DNA from: Phyllostachys edulis
Lineage: Eukaryota > Streptophyta > Magnoliopsida > Poales > Poaceae
DNA length: 64,000 bases
NCBI GenBank assembly: GCA_036346405.1
Contig: CM070568.1
Coordinates: 36,676,820 to 36,740,819 of the forward strand
Direction of reading: 5' to 3'
In this document: piece by piece, positions 21,901 through 33,900 of the stretch
Layout: every line of letters starts with the position of its first letter
Position numbering within the stretch: position 1 is the stretch's first letter
Notes under the pieces: generated by a model
Database searches by the model: none
What the model was told of the DNA's origin: nothing
Seen by the model: the letters and a program-made list of their open reading frames with translations, nothing else
Translations under genes and position numbers: made by a program

Positions 21901-24900
21901 ATGCGATTTGCGCCAGCGATCCTTCTGATCGTCGGTCTCTTTCTGCCTATTGTGTTTTCCTTGGTTCCTTTTTGATTGTCTGGAAGACTAAGAAGTAGAT
22001 TGTCGTTTCCCGTTCGAGTGTTGAGGTTGAGTTGTGAGCCATGGCGGCGTTGACAGCTAAGATCACTTGTGATACGGGGTCGCCCGATCTTCTCGACGTA
22101 GGATCAAGATACTCATGTGTAGCCTCTCGAATCGTAGTGATCCTCCGTTGCCAATGCAAGAACGAACACTCTTTAATTCGCAAGAACACACACGCTGGAC
22201 TTCATGACCACCAAGCGAAGCCCTATCGCGCTCCCAATTCCCAGCGGAAAGGTTGAACGATCTCAATTAGCAAGAACTCTCAATTTTCCCCATTGATGCC
22301 ATCAGCCATCAAGAAGAAACAGCGATCTGTTTTTGTTTTTATCATAATAATCTCATCTCCTTTTACAATAGGAAGGCGGCGGCTACTTAAGCCGCACCAA
22401 CCTCTCACGCACGTACATGGGCCTTGGGCCGGTTGTTGACAGGAGTTCAGCTTGGCCAAAGGACCGAAACAAACTCCTCTACGCTAATCCAAAGGATTCA
22501 ATTACTTTACTGGTTCGGACTGACCCACTAACACTAATGACATGACCGAACTAATTGGCTTCCTTTTTGATGTGCTTGCATGCGTGAGAGTCTCCAGCCG
22601 CATGTATGCATGCATGCGTGTAACTCTTTTTATGGTGTTTGCTGCATGTGTGGAAACCACCCTCCAAGTCCAGCCGCATGGATGCATGCATGCGTGAAAC
22701 ACTTTCTTGGTATTTGTTACATACGTAGATGCTCCCTCCAGCCGCATGGATCCTCCTTAATACTTGGTGGTCTTCTAGTGCCTTGGTCTCGATTCCCTCC
22801 TCATACCTAATTATGCACAAAACACTAGCATTAGGTAGTATATTGTTCTCATCAATAGAAGGAAGTGCATTAAGAAACAAATTCACCTGTTCATTTAGAA
22901 GCTTGGCTCGTGCTCTAGTCATTGGACCTTTTGGTGCTTCATGAACACTTGGGGATATGGTAGTAGTAGTAGTAGGGATGCCCTCATCAACTTGGCTTCG
23001 GTGGCTACTTGAAGATTTCGGTGTTTCAGCTTCTGCACCGACTCCTCTCTTATCAAACAGTATTGGCGCGATCAGCATTGCTCGAGATCTAGTGAAGCAT
23101 GAGCTCAACAAGCATATTGAAGTAGATGCTTCGTACATGAGATCGCAGGTGCAGGACCAAATTATAGCTCTTCAGTATGTGCCTTCGGAGGTTCAGTTAG
23201 CTGATTTCTTCACCAAGGCACAGACTTGAGCTCAGCACAGTTTCTACCTCTCAAACTTAGTGTTGTTGATCCACCATGAGTTTGAGGGGGGGAGGGGGGG
23301 TTGTGTTAGATTGTATAGGGTGCTCTTTGCATATTTACGTAGACATGTAACTTGTATATTTGGCCTTGTGGCCCTTTGGAATAGATCAAAGGGTCCATTA
23401 CAAATCTCAACTTTGCGTGAAAGACTAATAATGTGTGTGTTATGGCGTGACAAACCATTGAGTTGGCAACATATCGCGGATTAGGATAAGAATACTTAGT
23501 TTGCTTGTTATTTGGGTTTGTTTCCTTTTAGATATATTCTTTGTATCAGAGATAAGTTTCTGGTTATTAGGGATTTGTTTCCTTAATACGGGGATAGGTT
23601 TCTTACGGGTCAAGTCTAGCCATCCCTATAAAAGGGACATCATTGTATCCATTATCATCAAGCAATGAACAATCAAACAAGTCTCTAGTCTTCCTCCCCT
23701 TCTAAAGTCAGGCCTCAGAACCTCTCTATCTCACCAGGGAAATGTCCTGTCGATGGTTAGATGAGGGCGAGTGCCGTACCCTCGGTCCTTGGACCCGTAC
23801 CTCAACAGCTACCACAACATGTGTTATGTACAATAAAAACTAATCTACCATGCAGACACACATCATCGAATGGATATTATATCTACGGTAAAATGTACCA
23901 AGGGTTGCGTTCTTTTCTTTATATTTGCCAATTATTTTGTGTACATAACAATTCTCCTTCTTTAACTTCAATCATGTTGAGTATGCGACATATATGCAAG
24001 GATGATACGGAGTTCTTAATGCTAATCCCGTTGCATGCTTGCATTGAGCACTAGACTGGAGCATTAGTTTTTTTAGTAGGCTTTGTTTAAAATCTACAGT
24101 ATCATTTCCTGACCTGATTTCAACTCCTGATTTGTTTTACCTGTTCTTTTTCATAGATTCCGAAGTACTAAAGTATGCTTTTGCTGAACTGGAAGAGTCC
24201 AGAGGGGCAATTCAGGTCCATTAGCTTCCTTTGCTTTTTTCAAGAACTCATTAGCTCTCATACTGCTGCAAGTTCTTAAGAAGGTCATTATTTTTCTCAA
24301 ATATGCTTTCTGTTGCAGCCTGCTAAGATAATATACGAGTCTCTTATAGCTGAAAATGCGAGCATGACTTCACTTGCATATATTCATGTGAGTTACCATT
24401 ACTTTTAATGTACTTAATTTTATTGCTGCGTTGTGTGCAATAGCTTTAGCATTCTGGTTTCCTATTGTAGTTCATTCGGTTTCTAAGAAGAACTGAAGGT
24501 GTTGAAGCAGCTCGTAAGTACTTTTTGGATGCTCGGAAGTTGCCAAGCTGCACTTATCATGTGTATGTTGCTTATGCTACAATGGCATTTTGCCTCGACA
24601 AGGATGCGAAGGTTGTGAGTGATGACATACATGCTTATGTTTTTTTTTCCTTTACAAACTGTCTTCCATATTTCTTAGGTTCTTTATCTATTTGATAATA
24701 CTACTAAAGAGTGGAATTAGAAAAATAAATAGGTTCCATAGGATCTAGGACATAGTTTTAAGCTCAAATATCAGAATCGTCACAAAATGGGATCTTCAAT
24801 ATCCATACATAAATTGTCATCACCATGCACTGTTAATTTTCACCTTTGGAACCTTGTGCCAGGTAACCTGCCATCCCAGCTAGTACAAAGCTTTCATGTC

Positions 24901-27900
24901 CTTTCTGTGATGTTACTTAAGGTCATGTCCTTTTGGAATCTGGCCATCCCAAAAAGTAGTTGTTTGGGTCATGCAGAGAGGATCGAGTAGGCATGCCATA
25001 CCAATTCTTTGTGCTATGCAGCACCTTAGCAACCAGCCAACCATTTAAAACTGAACTGGTTTGGCAAAGATTATGAGAAGATTGAAGTGCATATTTAAAC
25101 CTTCTTAAGAATGGTGGAGTGTGGCTTAGTATGCCTACGATGATGCACCGACACATTAGTTTTTACCGGCATCGCCTCCGGTTTCTATGTATTACTGCCT
25201 GCCTGCAAATAGGCCAGAGTAAAAGTTAGTCATAAAGATGTAGGTGGTAACCAGATTTCATCCTTAGAAACTGGAAGCAGATTTAATAAAAAAAATCCGA
25301 ATTTAGTGAGTAATCAGAATTTCCTGAGTATTTTAGACCGAACTTTTCATCTCGCGTTAATTATAGAATTCAACGCTTTTTCCAGTTAACTCATCTATTG
25401 TGTAATATCTGCTAAATATTCTCTTGTAGGTGGCTCAAAGTGTTTTTGAAGCTGGTTTAAAGCTATTTATGCATGAGCCAGGATATATCCTTGAGTAAGT
25501 ATTCATTTTTGGCTAATTGATACTTAAAGTGTCTCTCCACTAATGCTCCATTGCACGAACTAAAAGTGTCTCTCCACTAGTTTTTTATGGTACTTTTTTA
25601 GATTCATATACTGGCAGTTGAGAAGGGTTCATTTCACTGTCATATTATATACAAGTCAAAATTGGTATATTATTGAGACTGACGCTATGATTCAGATATG
25701 CGGACTTCCTGTGTCGCTTAAACGACGATAGAAATGTACGTGCTTTGTTTGAGCGAGCTCTGAGCTTACTTCCTCCCGAGGAATCCATAGAGGTAGAGCT
25801 TCCATTTTATTCTCTAACTAAAGTTGCTCAACATCGGTATTAAACATTATCATGAGAAGATGCCCTTTCAGCATTACTTCGCTTTTTTTCTTCAGAAAAA
25901 TTTTATTTACTGTAGTGTCTCTTCATCAGCAATAGCAATAATATATGACCATTTCCACCTTTTTTTTTTGCGGTGCACTGCATTGCCTTGGGAGCTCATG
26001 TTGTTGGATTTTTGTTATAGAGGTGCAACATGCAAATAGATATAGATTCGTCTGTCCTTCTGTTAGTTGTCTGAGTTAATGTATCATGTATGTTGCTACT
26101 CTCTTGTAGGTATGGAAACGATTTGCTCAATTTGAGAAGACTTACGGGGATTTGTCAAGCATGTTAAAGGTGTGAGGCTCTAAGCAAAGTACATATAGAG
26201 GTTATCATTGCACAATGAATGATATCTTTTGCAAATGCATACTTGTGGTTTTAAAATGGAAAAAGTCCACTTTTCAACCCTCAACTATGGCCCAAGTCCA
26301 TTTTCAACCCTCAATTGTAAAACCGTCTAGAACGGGCCCCTAAACTATCAAGACCGGGTCACTTGACCCCCCCGACTGAAACAAGGGTGTCTGACATGTT
26401 GCCGACGTGGCGGTGGTTTTGACACATAAGCATATAAAAATGAGTCAGCAAATTAAAATAAAAGAATGAAGGGGCCCACAGCCCCACACCCCTATCTTCC
26501 TCCTCTGTCCCTCCCCATCTTCTTCCCCCCTCTTCTCTCACGCCGTCGGCCACAGCCTGTCTCCAAGTTGCCGCTGCTCCCACTCCCCTCTCCTACACCC
26601 TCTTTCTTCTTCCTCTCTCTGTGCAGAGGTGGATTGGAGAAGGCCTGTGATAGTAGCGTCCATGTCGGGTTGGTGGAGGATGGCGTTGGCGCACTGAGGA
26701 GTGGGAGGAGAGGAAGGGAGGCCGGGGATAGCTTCATTGAAGGGATGCGCACCTCGTGACGCGGGTGGTTTGGCGAGAATAGACGACAGCGGCAATTCAC
26801 CGGAGACGGGCACGACGACGGTAATCTCGTCGTCGCCCCTTTCGGTTGCTGTTGCCAATCTCCAAAATCCGAGCCCCTCGCTACCTCTTTGCCCAAATCA
26901 TGGTGTCCTATACCTTACCCGTGTCCTCTTATAACCCTTCTTCCCTGGTCTCATCTGTGCCCGTAGCTCGCTGACGCCGCCGACCACACCACCTTCCCCT
27001 GTTTCCGCCACCGGGCCTCAATACGTGTAGCGCTGCAGCAGCCTGCACTAACCGCACCTGAAGCCCTCACATTCGCCTTCGCCTTCGCCTCAGCCTATAC
27101 CGGCGACACCCGAAGCCCTCGCCAAGAAGATGCCGGCATGAGAGAGGTGGAGCGGTCATGCGGTGGCCGGACTTGGAGTCGAGCGGCCAATTCGGTTGTG
27201 AAACGTGGCTTTTTTCATCTTTGTGTATGGATTGAGGTGGATGGGTGGTGTGCAACATGTGGGCAGGAGCAACATCTTGGAGAATGGCTATGGCTGGCGG
27301 CGTGATAGGAGAAGAGAGGAAAAAGATGGACTGACATGTGGGCCCCGCATGGCAGGAGTTTTCAGCACCCTCCAAATCCCCTATGTACCGGCTGACATGT
27401 GGGGCCAATGCCACATCAGCCAAAACCACCGCCACATCGCACTAAAACCAGGGTGGGTTCGTGTCAGGGGGTATATTAGACGGTTTCAACAATTGGAGGG
27501 TGTGTTCAGAAGGTTTTAGAGTTGGAGGTTGAAAAACATACTCGGGACATAGTTGAGGGTTGAAAAATGGGCCTTTTTCTTTTAAAATTGACCTGCTCCG
27601 TACTTTTGGTTTGAAACTGCCATCTCTGCCATACCTTACAGCACTCTTTCTGTAAGCTTTTGCATAAAGGATAGGGGCAAGACAACATTAAACTGCAGAT
27701 ATGGTACTATGGTTCGGTTAATTTCGGAACTACAACTAAACATTTGCAAAAGCTTGAAACCGCAGATGGGCCCTGTGCATTTTTTGTCTTCCAGTGTTGT
27801 AGTACCATTTATGCTCTTTTATTTAGTTGTCCAATTCATTATATGGTCAGTTGTTGCAAAGGAATGCATGTATGCTCCTCAGCGTCTGCATTCTCAATAT

Positions 27901-30900
27901 TATGTTATTTTCTTTTTAACATACTGTAATTCTCTTCTGAGTCCTGACCATGCCTATGCATCTCTCTCTCTCTCTCTGCGTTTTGATGTTTACAAGTCTT
28001 ATGTAAATTGTGTTTTCTCAGGTGGAACAAAGAAGGAAGGAGGCTTTATCTAGGACACCAGAAGATGTCTTATCCGCCTTGGAAAACACACTTTATGACA
28101 TTGTTTCTCGGTACAGTTATATGGATCTTTGGCCATGCTCATCAAAAGAATTGGATTATCTGTCGAGACAAGAGGTTTGCACGATCTCACATACACAATG
28201 ACCTTGCATAATTTATCAATTGTATCTTGATCATATAAGTAATTCACCCTCAAGCTCAGCTATTCTTTAGTAACAAAATTTCCTTAATTCTACTGTATGT
28301 TCAAACCTAATGTGCAGTATTGATTTCCCTGATCACTGAATGACGTCTGGCTGTTTGGACTAAGAACTTGATTCCCTATTAATTGAACTATCAAGTTTGC
28401 CTAAAAGATACATTTGCACATGCGGCCTTCAGCAGTGATTGACTGATTGTGCAACTTTCCAGCAACAATTGCAGGACTAGTTGATGTAGGTGCTAGAGTA
28501 TGTGCTTTGCAACTTGCAAGCACGTCCATAAATAAAATTTTGGACTATTTCATGTAGTAATAATATGATACCTAACTTGGAGGTACTCCTTAAGTTCTCT
28601 GTTAATTTGGCTGGAGAATGCATTCCTTTGCTACTTGATGTTTCTGATGTAGGTTATATGCTGTAACACATCAGAGTCCATGTTTGGTTTTCATCGATAA
28701 GTCTCACTTGTAATGCTTTCTTGATGTTAATATCGCAGTGGGTTGCAAAAAACATTTTTAAGAAGGCTGACAACTCAGTTATGCTAACCAGCGGTGCTAC
28801 CTTAGGTAAGCTGCTTTCTGTCAGCAATTATGTGGACATGATAACAAAGTTTGCTGATTGTGTGTACGATTTTTGGCTGAGATAAAGGTGCTGTTGGAGT
28901 TGGTGCTGATGCAAAGTTGTTGCCGCAATCTGCAAAAGTTGTTCGCCCTGAGACTTCTCGAATGATTATTTATGATCCTAGACAGACGAAAGGTATTTTT
29001 CCGAATGAGTCTAAAAGTTTCATGTTTGAGCTCTTTTATTTGTAATGAATAGGTTAGGCTAGATTTATAAGATCAAGTCATACTTAGCATAATTGATGCA
29101 AGTTGTGATTCCACACATGCACCTGTTCTCTTGATCATATATCGACACTTAATGATCCTGCATTCCATGTTCAGATTTTCATATAAGCAGGATTCAATTC
29201 CTTTGTGTGTTTAGATGTATTAGTTAGAATAGGAATTCCTTTGTATATCCTTATACATGTATGGCATATCCTTGTACTCCCTATATATATTGCCCATTGA
29301 GCCTCATGAATATACACACCGTTGTACTCCCTATATATATTGCCCATTGAGCCTCATGAATATATACATAATATTCATAACATGGTATCAGAGCAAGGTT
29401 AAAACCTTAGCCTCTAACCTAGCCTCCAACTGCTTCCACTACCCGCTGCCCCTGGGAGGAGTAATCTCCGCTCCCGGGGGCGGCCACATTAGTCGTAGTC
29501 TTTCCTCGTAGAAGTAGCAGCATCTTTCCTCGATTTGGATCTAGATCCAGGTTTGGATCCGTCGCCGCCTCGGCTCCTCTGCTCTCGCTGGGCGACGATC
29601 GTGCCACTGACAAGGGTTCGGCGGGCTCACGGCGGCGTGGCGAAGGCACTCCTCTGCTCCGACGAGGCGCTTCGTGGCCACCATCCCGGCGGTCCTCCTC
29701 TAGCGCGCCCAGGCCATCGCGGCCACCTCGCCATCGCCTCGGGCTCAAGCTCCTCTGCCTCGAGCTCCCGCCGCCACCTAGGTTGGCTGAAGGGCGCAAG
29801 GAAGACGACGTTGCCGCCCCCCTGACATGAGCGTGTCGTGCGCAAGGCGCGCCTGCTCCGCGTTGGCCCCTTGGCCACCTCACCTCTACTCCTGCCGCCG
29901 CCCCAGATCGAGCCGCTGCCGCCGCCCAAGGTACTACGTCGCGGATACCTCATATTTGGACCGCCTCGACGCCTCTCTCGAGCCTCCCACGGCCTCGAGC
30001 TCGAGCTCTGCCCGGCCGCCCCAACCTTGTGTCGCCACTGACTCGGATCCGTCGCCTACTTGAACTCCTGCTCGTGCGGGGAGTTGGTGGAGATCGAGAA
30101 AACGGAGAGAGGAGGGAGTCGGTGGAGATTGAGAAAAGAGAGGGATAAAAAAATAGTAACTTATGCTCCTTTGAGTTTTTTTTCCCTTTGAGTCCATCCA
30201 AGTCCATAACACTCCATCTTTGAGCTTCATCTAAGTCGTGCGAGTTCACAAAGTCCTTATCAGTCAGCCGATTGCTTTCTGGCTCACTCCTTTCTTTTCG
30301 TATGGTAGCAGCCGCTACTCTTCTCTCTGAGCCGTTGCAGATTGTAGAAGTTGTTATGATGCCGTCGCTCTCTCTGAGCCGCCGCCTCGAGCTTCTAAGG
30401 TCACCGCGCTTCTTCTGCACTGCGCCTCTGTTGCGTTTCTTGTGTTCTGCGCCGCCGCCGTCTCGGGCTTCGATCTGCGCTGCCATGCTTTTATCCATTC
30501 CTCTACGGCTTGGTTTGACAGCTCTCTCTATTCATGTCGGTTTCATCATCTTCTTCGTCGTGTTGCCGCGGTTGACATTGCTCCTGCTTGCCTCTACTTT
30601 CTCAGCCCCTGCACATTGTGCTTTATAGGCTGTCGCACAACCTCGGACGGGAGATCTTTTCATACTCGACATATTTTCCAAGAGCTGCACGCTACGACGA
30701 CATTATCAAGACTCGGATTTTGGATTTTTCATATTTTAGTGTCAACCATTTCCAAATGCAATACTATTGCATACGCCTTGTATTTGAGGGAGTGTTAGAA
30801 TATGAATTCCTTCGTATTTCCTTACATGCCTTTTGTATTCTTTATACATGTATGACATATTCTCTTGTAATATCCCCTTGTACTCTCTATATGTATTGTC

Positions 30901-33900
30901 CATTGGGCCTCATGAATATACACACAATATTCATAAAAGTATTATCCTAAAAAGGAAATGCATCCCCCACCTGCACACACACACAAAAAAAAAACTTATT
31001 AAGACCGTAATTATCACTTGGCAATTGGCATCTCAGTTAACTGCTACTGCAAACTTCTAATTCTGCCAATCGCATCATGTTCCTTGATGAGAGTGTTATG
31101 AATAGCGCTTGTATTCAATATGAGGCCAATGGGCCAGTATATATACACAAATACAGGTGGTGAATATGCACAAAACCCCTCATAACAATGGGGAATAACA
31201 TTCATAGACATATATCTCTAACACCCCTCCTCAAACTCATGGTGGATCAACAACATTGAGTTTGGAGAGGCAGAAGCCATGCTGTGCTCGAGTCTGGGCC
31301 TTCGTGAAGAAATTCGCTATCCGAAGCTCTAAGGCACATCTTGAAGAGCAATCACCGATCATGCACACAAGACCGCATGAAGGAAGCATCAACACCAATA
31401 TGCTTGGTGAGCTCATGCTTCACAGATCGCGGCAACATCTTGATAGCACTGTCTTTGTCAGACAAGAGAGGAGTTGGTGTAGTGACAAACACCAAAATCC
31501 TCAAGTAACCACCGTAGCCAAGTAATCTCTGCATCAAGAGAGCCATAGCTCGCAACTCACCTCTGCGCTCGAACGGACACCGCATCTGCTTTTTTGTCTT
31601 CCGTGCAATGAGAGAACCACCAAGAAAAACACAAGAAGCAGAGATAGACCGCGATCGGAGGGATCGCCGCCCAAGAAGCGTCCGAATAAGCTTGAAGTCA
31701 GAACGAGCCGGAGCGTGGAAAGAAGAGACGGCGAGAGATAGTCCACGAAGGTATCGCAGAACTCAAGAAGGTGGTCAGAGTGGACTTGAGTGGGAGCAGA
31801 AACGAATCGACTCGAAATGTGAATCGGATAAGTGATATCCGGACGAGTAACAAAGAAGGTAGACAAGACTCCCAACAAGATGACGATAGCGAGCCGGATC
31901 GAAAGAGGCTCGCCATCGAGGGTTTGGAGGTGAACATTGAGCTCCATGGGAGTCTCAACAAGATCTGTTGATCAATGAGAGAGCGCGATCAAGAAGATCT
32001 GAATATACTTCTCTTGGGACATAAAGAAACCATCGGAAGTGGAAGTAACTTCAATCCCAAGAAAGTAACGAAGAGGACCAAGATCGACATAAGGAGTCGC
32101 TTTCACTAAGATGAGCCTTGACAAAGGCAATGTACTCGAGATCATCTCCGTGATGATCATATCATCAACATACGAAAGAAGAAGAGTCCGACCACGAGAC
32201 GAAGTGTGGACAAAGAGCGCAGAATCATGATCACTTGCTAAAAAGCCGCAGCGGTGACCACAGAGGAGAAGCGCCAAACCAAGCACGAGGGCTTGCTTAA
32301 GGCCATAGAGCGAGCGATTTAAGGCGATGCACCATGCCCTCGAGAATGAATACCCGGTGGCGGATGCATGTAGACCTCCTCACGCAACTCGCCATTAAGA
32401 AAGGCATTCTTGACATCAAGGCGAGAATGCAGACCCGATGGCGAATGCAGACGCCACGGAAAGAAGAGCGCGACAAGGATCATGTGGGCCACAGAGCAAA
32501 AGTCTCGTCAGTAGTCACGACCATGCTCTGCGCCGAAGCCACGAGCAACAAGACGCGCCTTTATAGCGTTCAAGAGAGCCATCGAGCGAGTCTTAATCTT
32601 ATAGACCCACTTACACGTGATAGGGCGAGAGTGAGATGGAAAAGGAACAAGATCCCAAGTACCAAGACGCTCGAGGGCAAGAATCTCCTCGGCCATGGCA
32701 TGTCACACTCGGGATGAGCAATAGCATCCCTAGGAGACAGAGCTCACAAGTAGTGCGCCCCAAAGAAAGGCAAAAGCAGGCAGAGGTCAATCGATCGGCG
32801 ATCGCGAAGAGCGAAGCGAGGAGAAGATGACCCATCGAGAGAAGATGGAGCATCGAAGAAGATGGAACATCGAAGAAGATGGCTCATCTGGAAGATCCTC
32901 AATACGAGGACGACGAGTGTAGACGAGTGTAGTGGGGGAGCTCGAGGAGCCGCAGGAGACGGCGTAGGCGGCGACAACGGCGGAGAGGCTACGAGGGAAG
33001 ATGTGGAGACTCGATGGGAAAGTGGGCGAGGGCAAAACAGATATAGGTGTATCTCGAAAGGTCAAAAGACGAGACTCCACAGTGGAAGCCGAAGGAGAGA
33101 CAGACGTGGGTAGAAAGGACGAGACTCGTCGAAAGTCACATCCCGAGAAATCGCGATCCGTCGACCAACAGATCCCAAAGACCGATAGCCCTTGTGCTCA
33201 AAGATCAGATCCCGTAAAAACACACTCAACAGATCGAAGCGGTCGGTTTGGTACGTTCTCGGCGAGAAGAACGAGCAAACGCAACCAAAAAGACGAAGGG
33301 TAGAGTAGTCGAAGGAGACCACGAGACGCCAAAGGGATTGCATACTCAAGAGCGTAAGAAGGCCGGATGTTGACGAGATAGGTGGCGATGGAAACAAATT
33401 TCGGCCCAAAAGTGAGGTGGAATAGAGCGGCAATCATCGAGCACGAGCCGACTCAAGGAGGTGATGATGTTTATGCTCAAGAACACCATTACGAGCATGA
33501 GCACCGTGACAAGAGAATCGAAGCGAGAGTGCCTCGCCAAAGAAGGAAATCAAGCAGTGACGAGAGAGGTACTCACGGCAGAGTCGGACGAAAGACACGA
33601 ATAGGAGTGGAGAACGTATGCGAACCATAGTAGCAAATTGTTTATAGATAGACAAGGCCTCACTCGAGAAGCCATGAAATATATCCAAGTGTGGCGAGAG
33701 AAATCATCTATAAATATGATATAATATCGATGACCCCTTTCAAACGAAGAGCCGACCCCAAACATCCGAATGAACAAGATCAAAAGGACGCCGAGATATT
33801 GACTCACTATGAGGATAAGGAAGTCAAGCTGCTTTGCCTAACTTACGTACCGACAATCTAAAGACACGCTCTGAGACAGACCCCGAAGACCACGATTTAA

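Larger units (their letters stand above)
19190..23229 (+). pseudogene. Copia polyprotein remains (protease to RNase H)
   Basis: Ordered but frame-broken domains are visible. The protease region has LDSGAFHMT at ~19190. A GAG-pre-integrase region has a WHHRLGYL-type motif at ~19617. The integrase starts at ~19760 (FDFVHSDV, then a stop, then YYVIFIDDYSRHT). The reverse transcriptase at 20900-21460 carries the YVDDMIITGDD box near 21420, followed by DLGPLRYFL. RNase H pieces lie at 21780-22065 and resume at 22990 (LRWLLEDFGV), ending with ADFFTKAQT and a TGA at 23227-23229. Multiple stops and shifts plus the 920-bp insertion at 22070 make it non-functional. The gag part before 19190 is low-complexity and poorly recognisable. 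Confidence 0.85.
14027..23403 (+). mobile_element. Ty1/copia element with ~100-bp LTRs, carrying nested insertions
   Basis: The left LTR, 14027-14125, begins TGTTAGCC and ends CCAACA. It is followed by TAGTATCAGAGC (14126-14137), the initiator-Met tRNA primer site with one change. The right LTR starts TGTTAG at 23304 after a G-rich polypurine tract (23282-23300) and shows the same core (CATGTAAC, TTGGCCTTGTGGCC, GGAATAGATCAAAGGG) to about 23403. The two LTRs differ at a dozen or so positions and the right edge is worn, so I could not confirm a target duplication. Order gag-protease-integrase-RT-RNase H makes it copia type. It is sense to CSTF77. Solo LTRs at 14533-18587 and 22070-22989 are inserted in it. 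Without them the element is about 4.4 kb. Confidence 0.88.
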
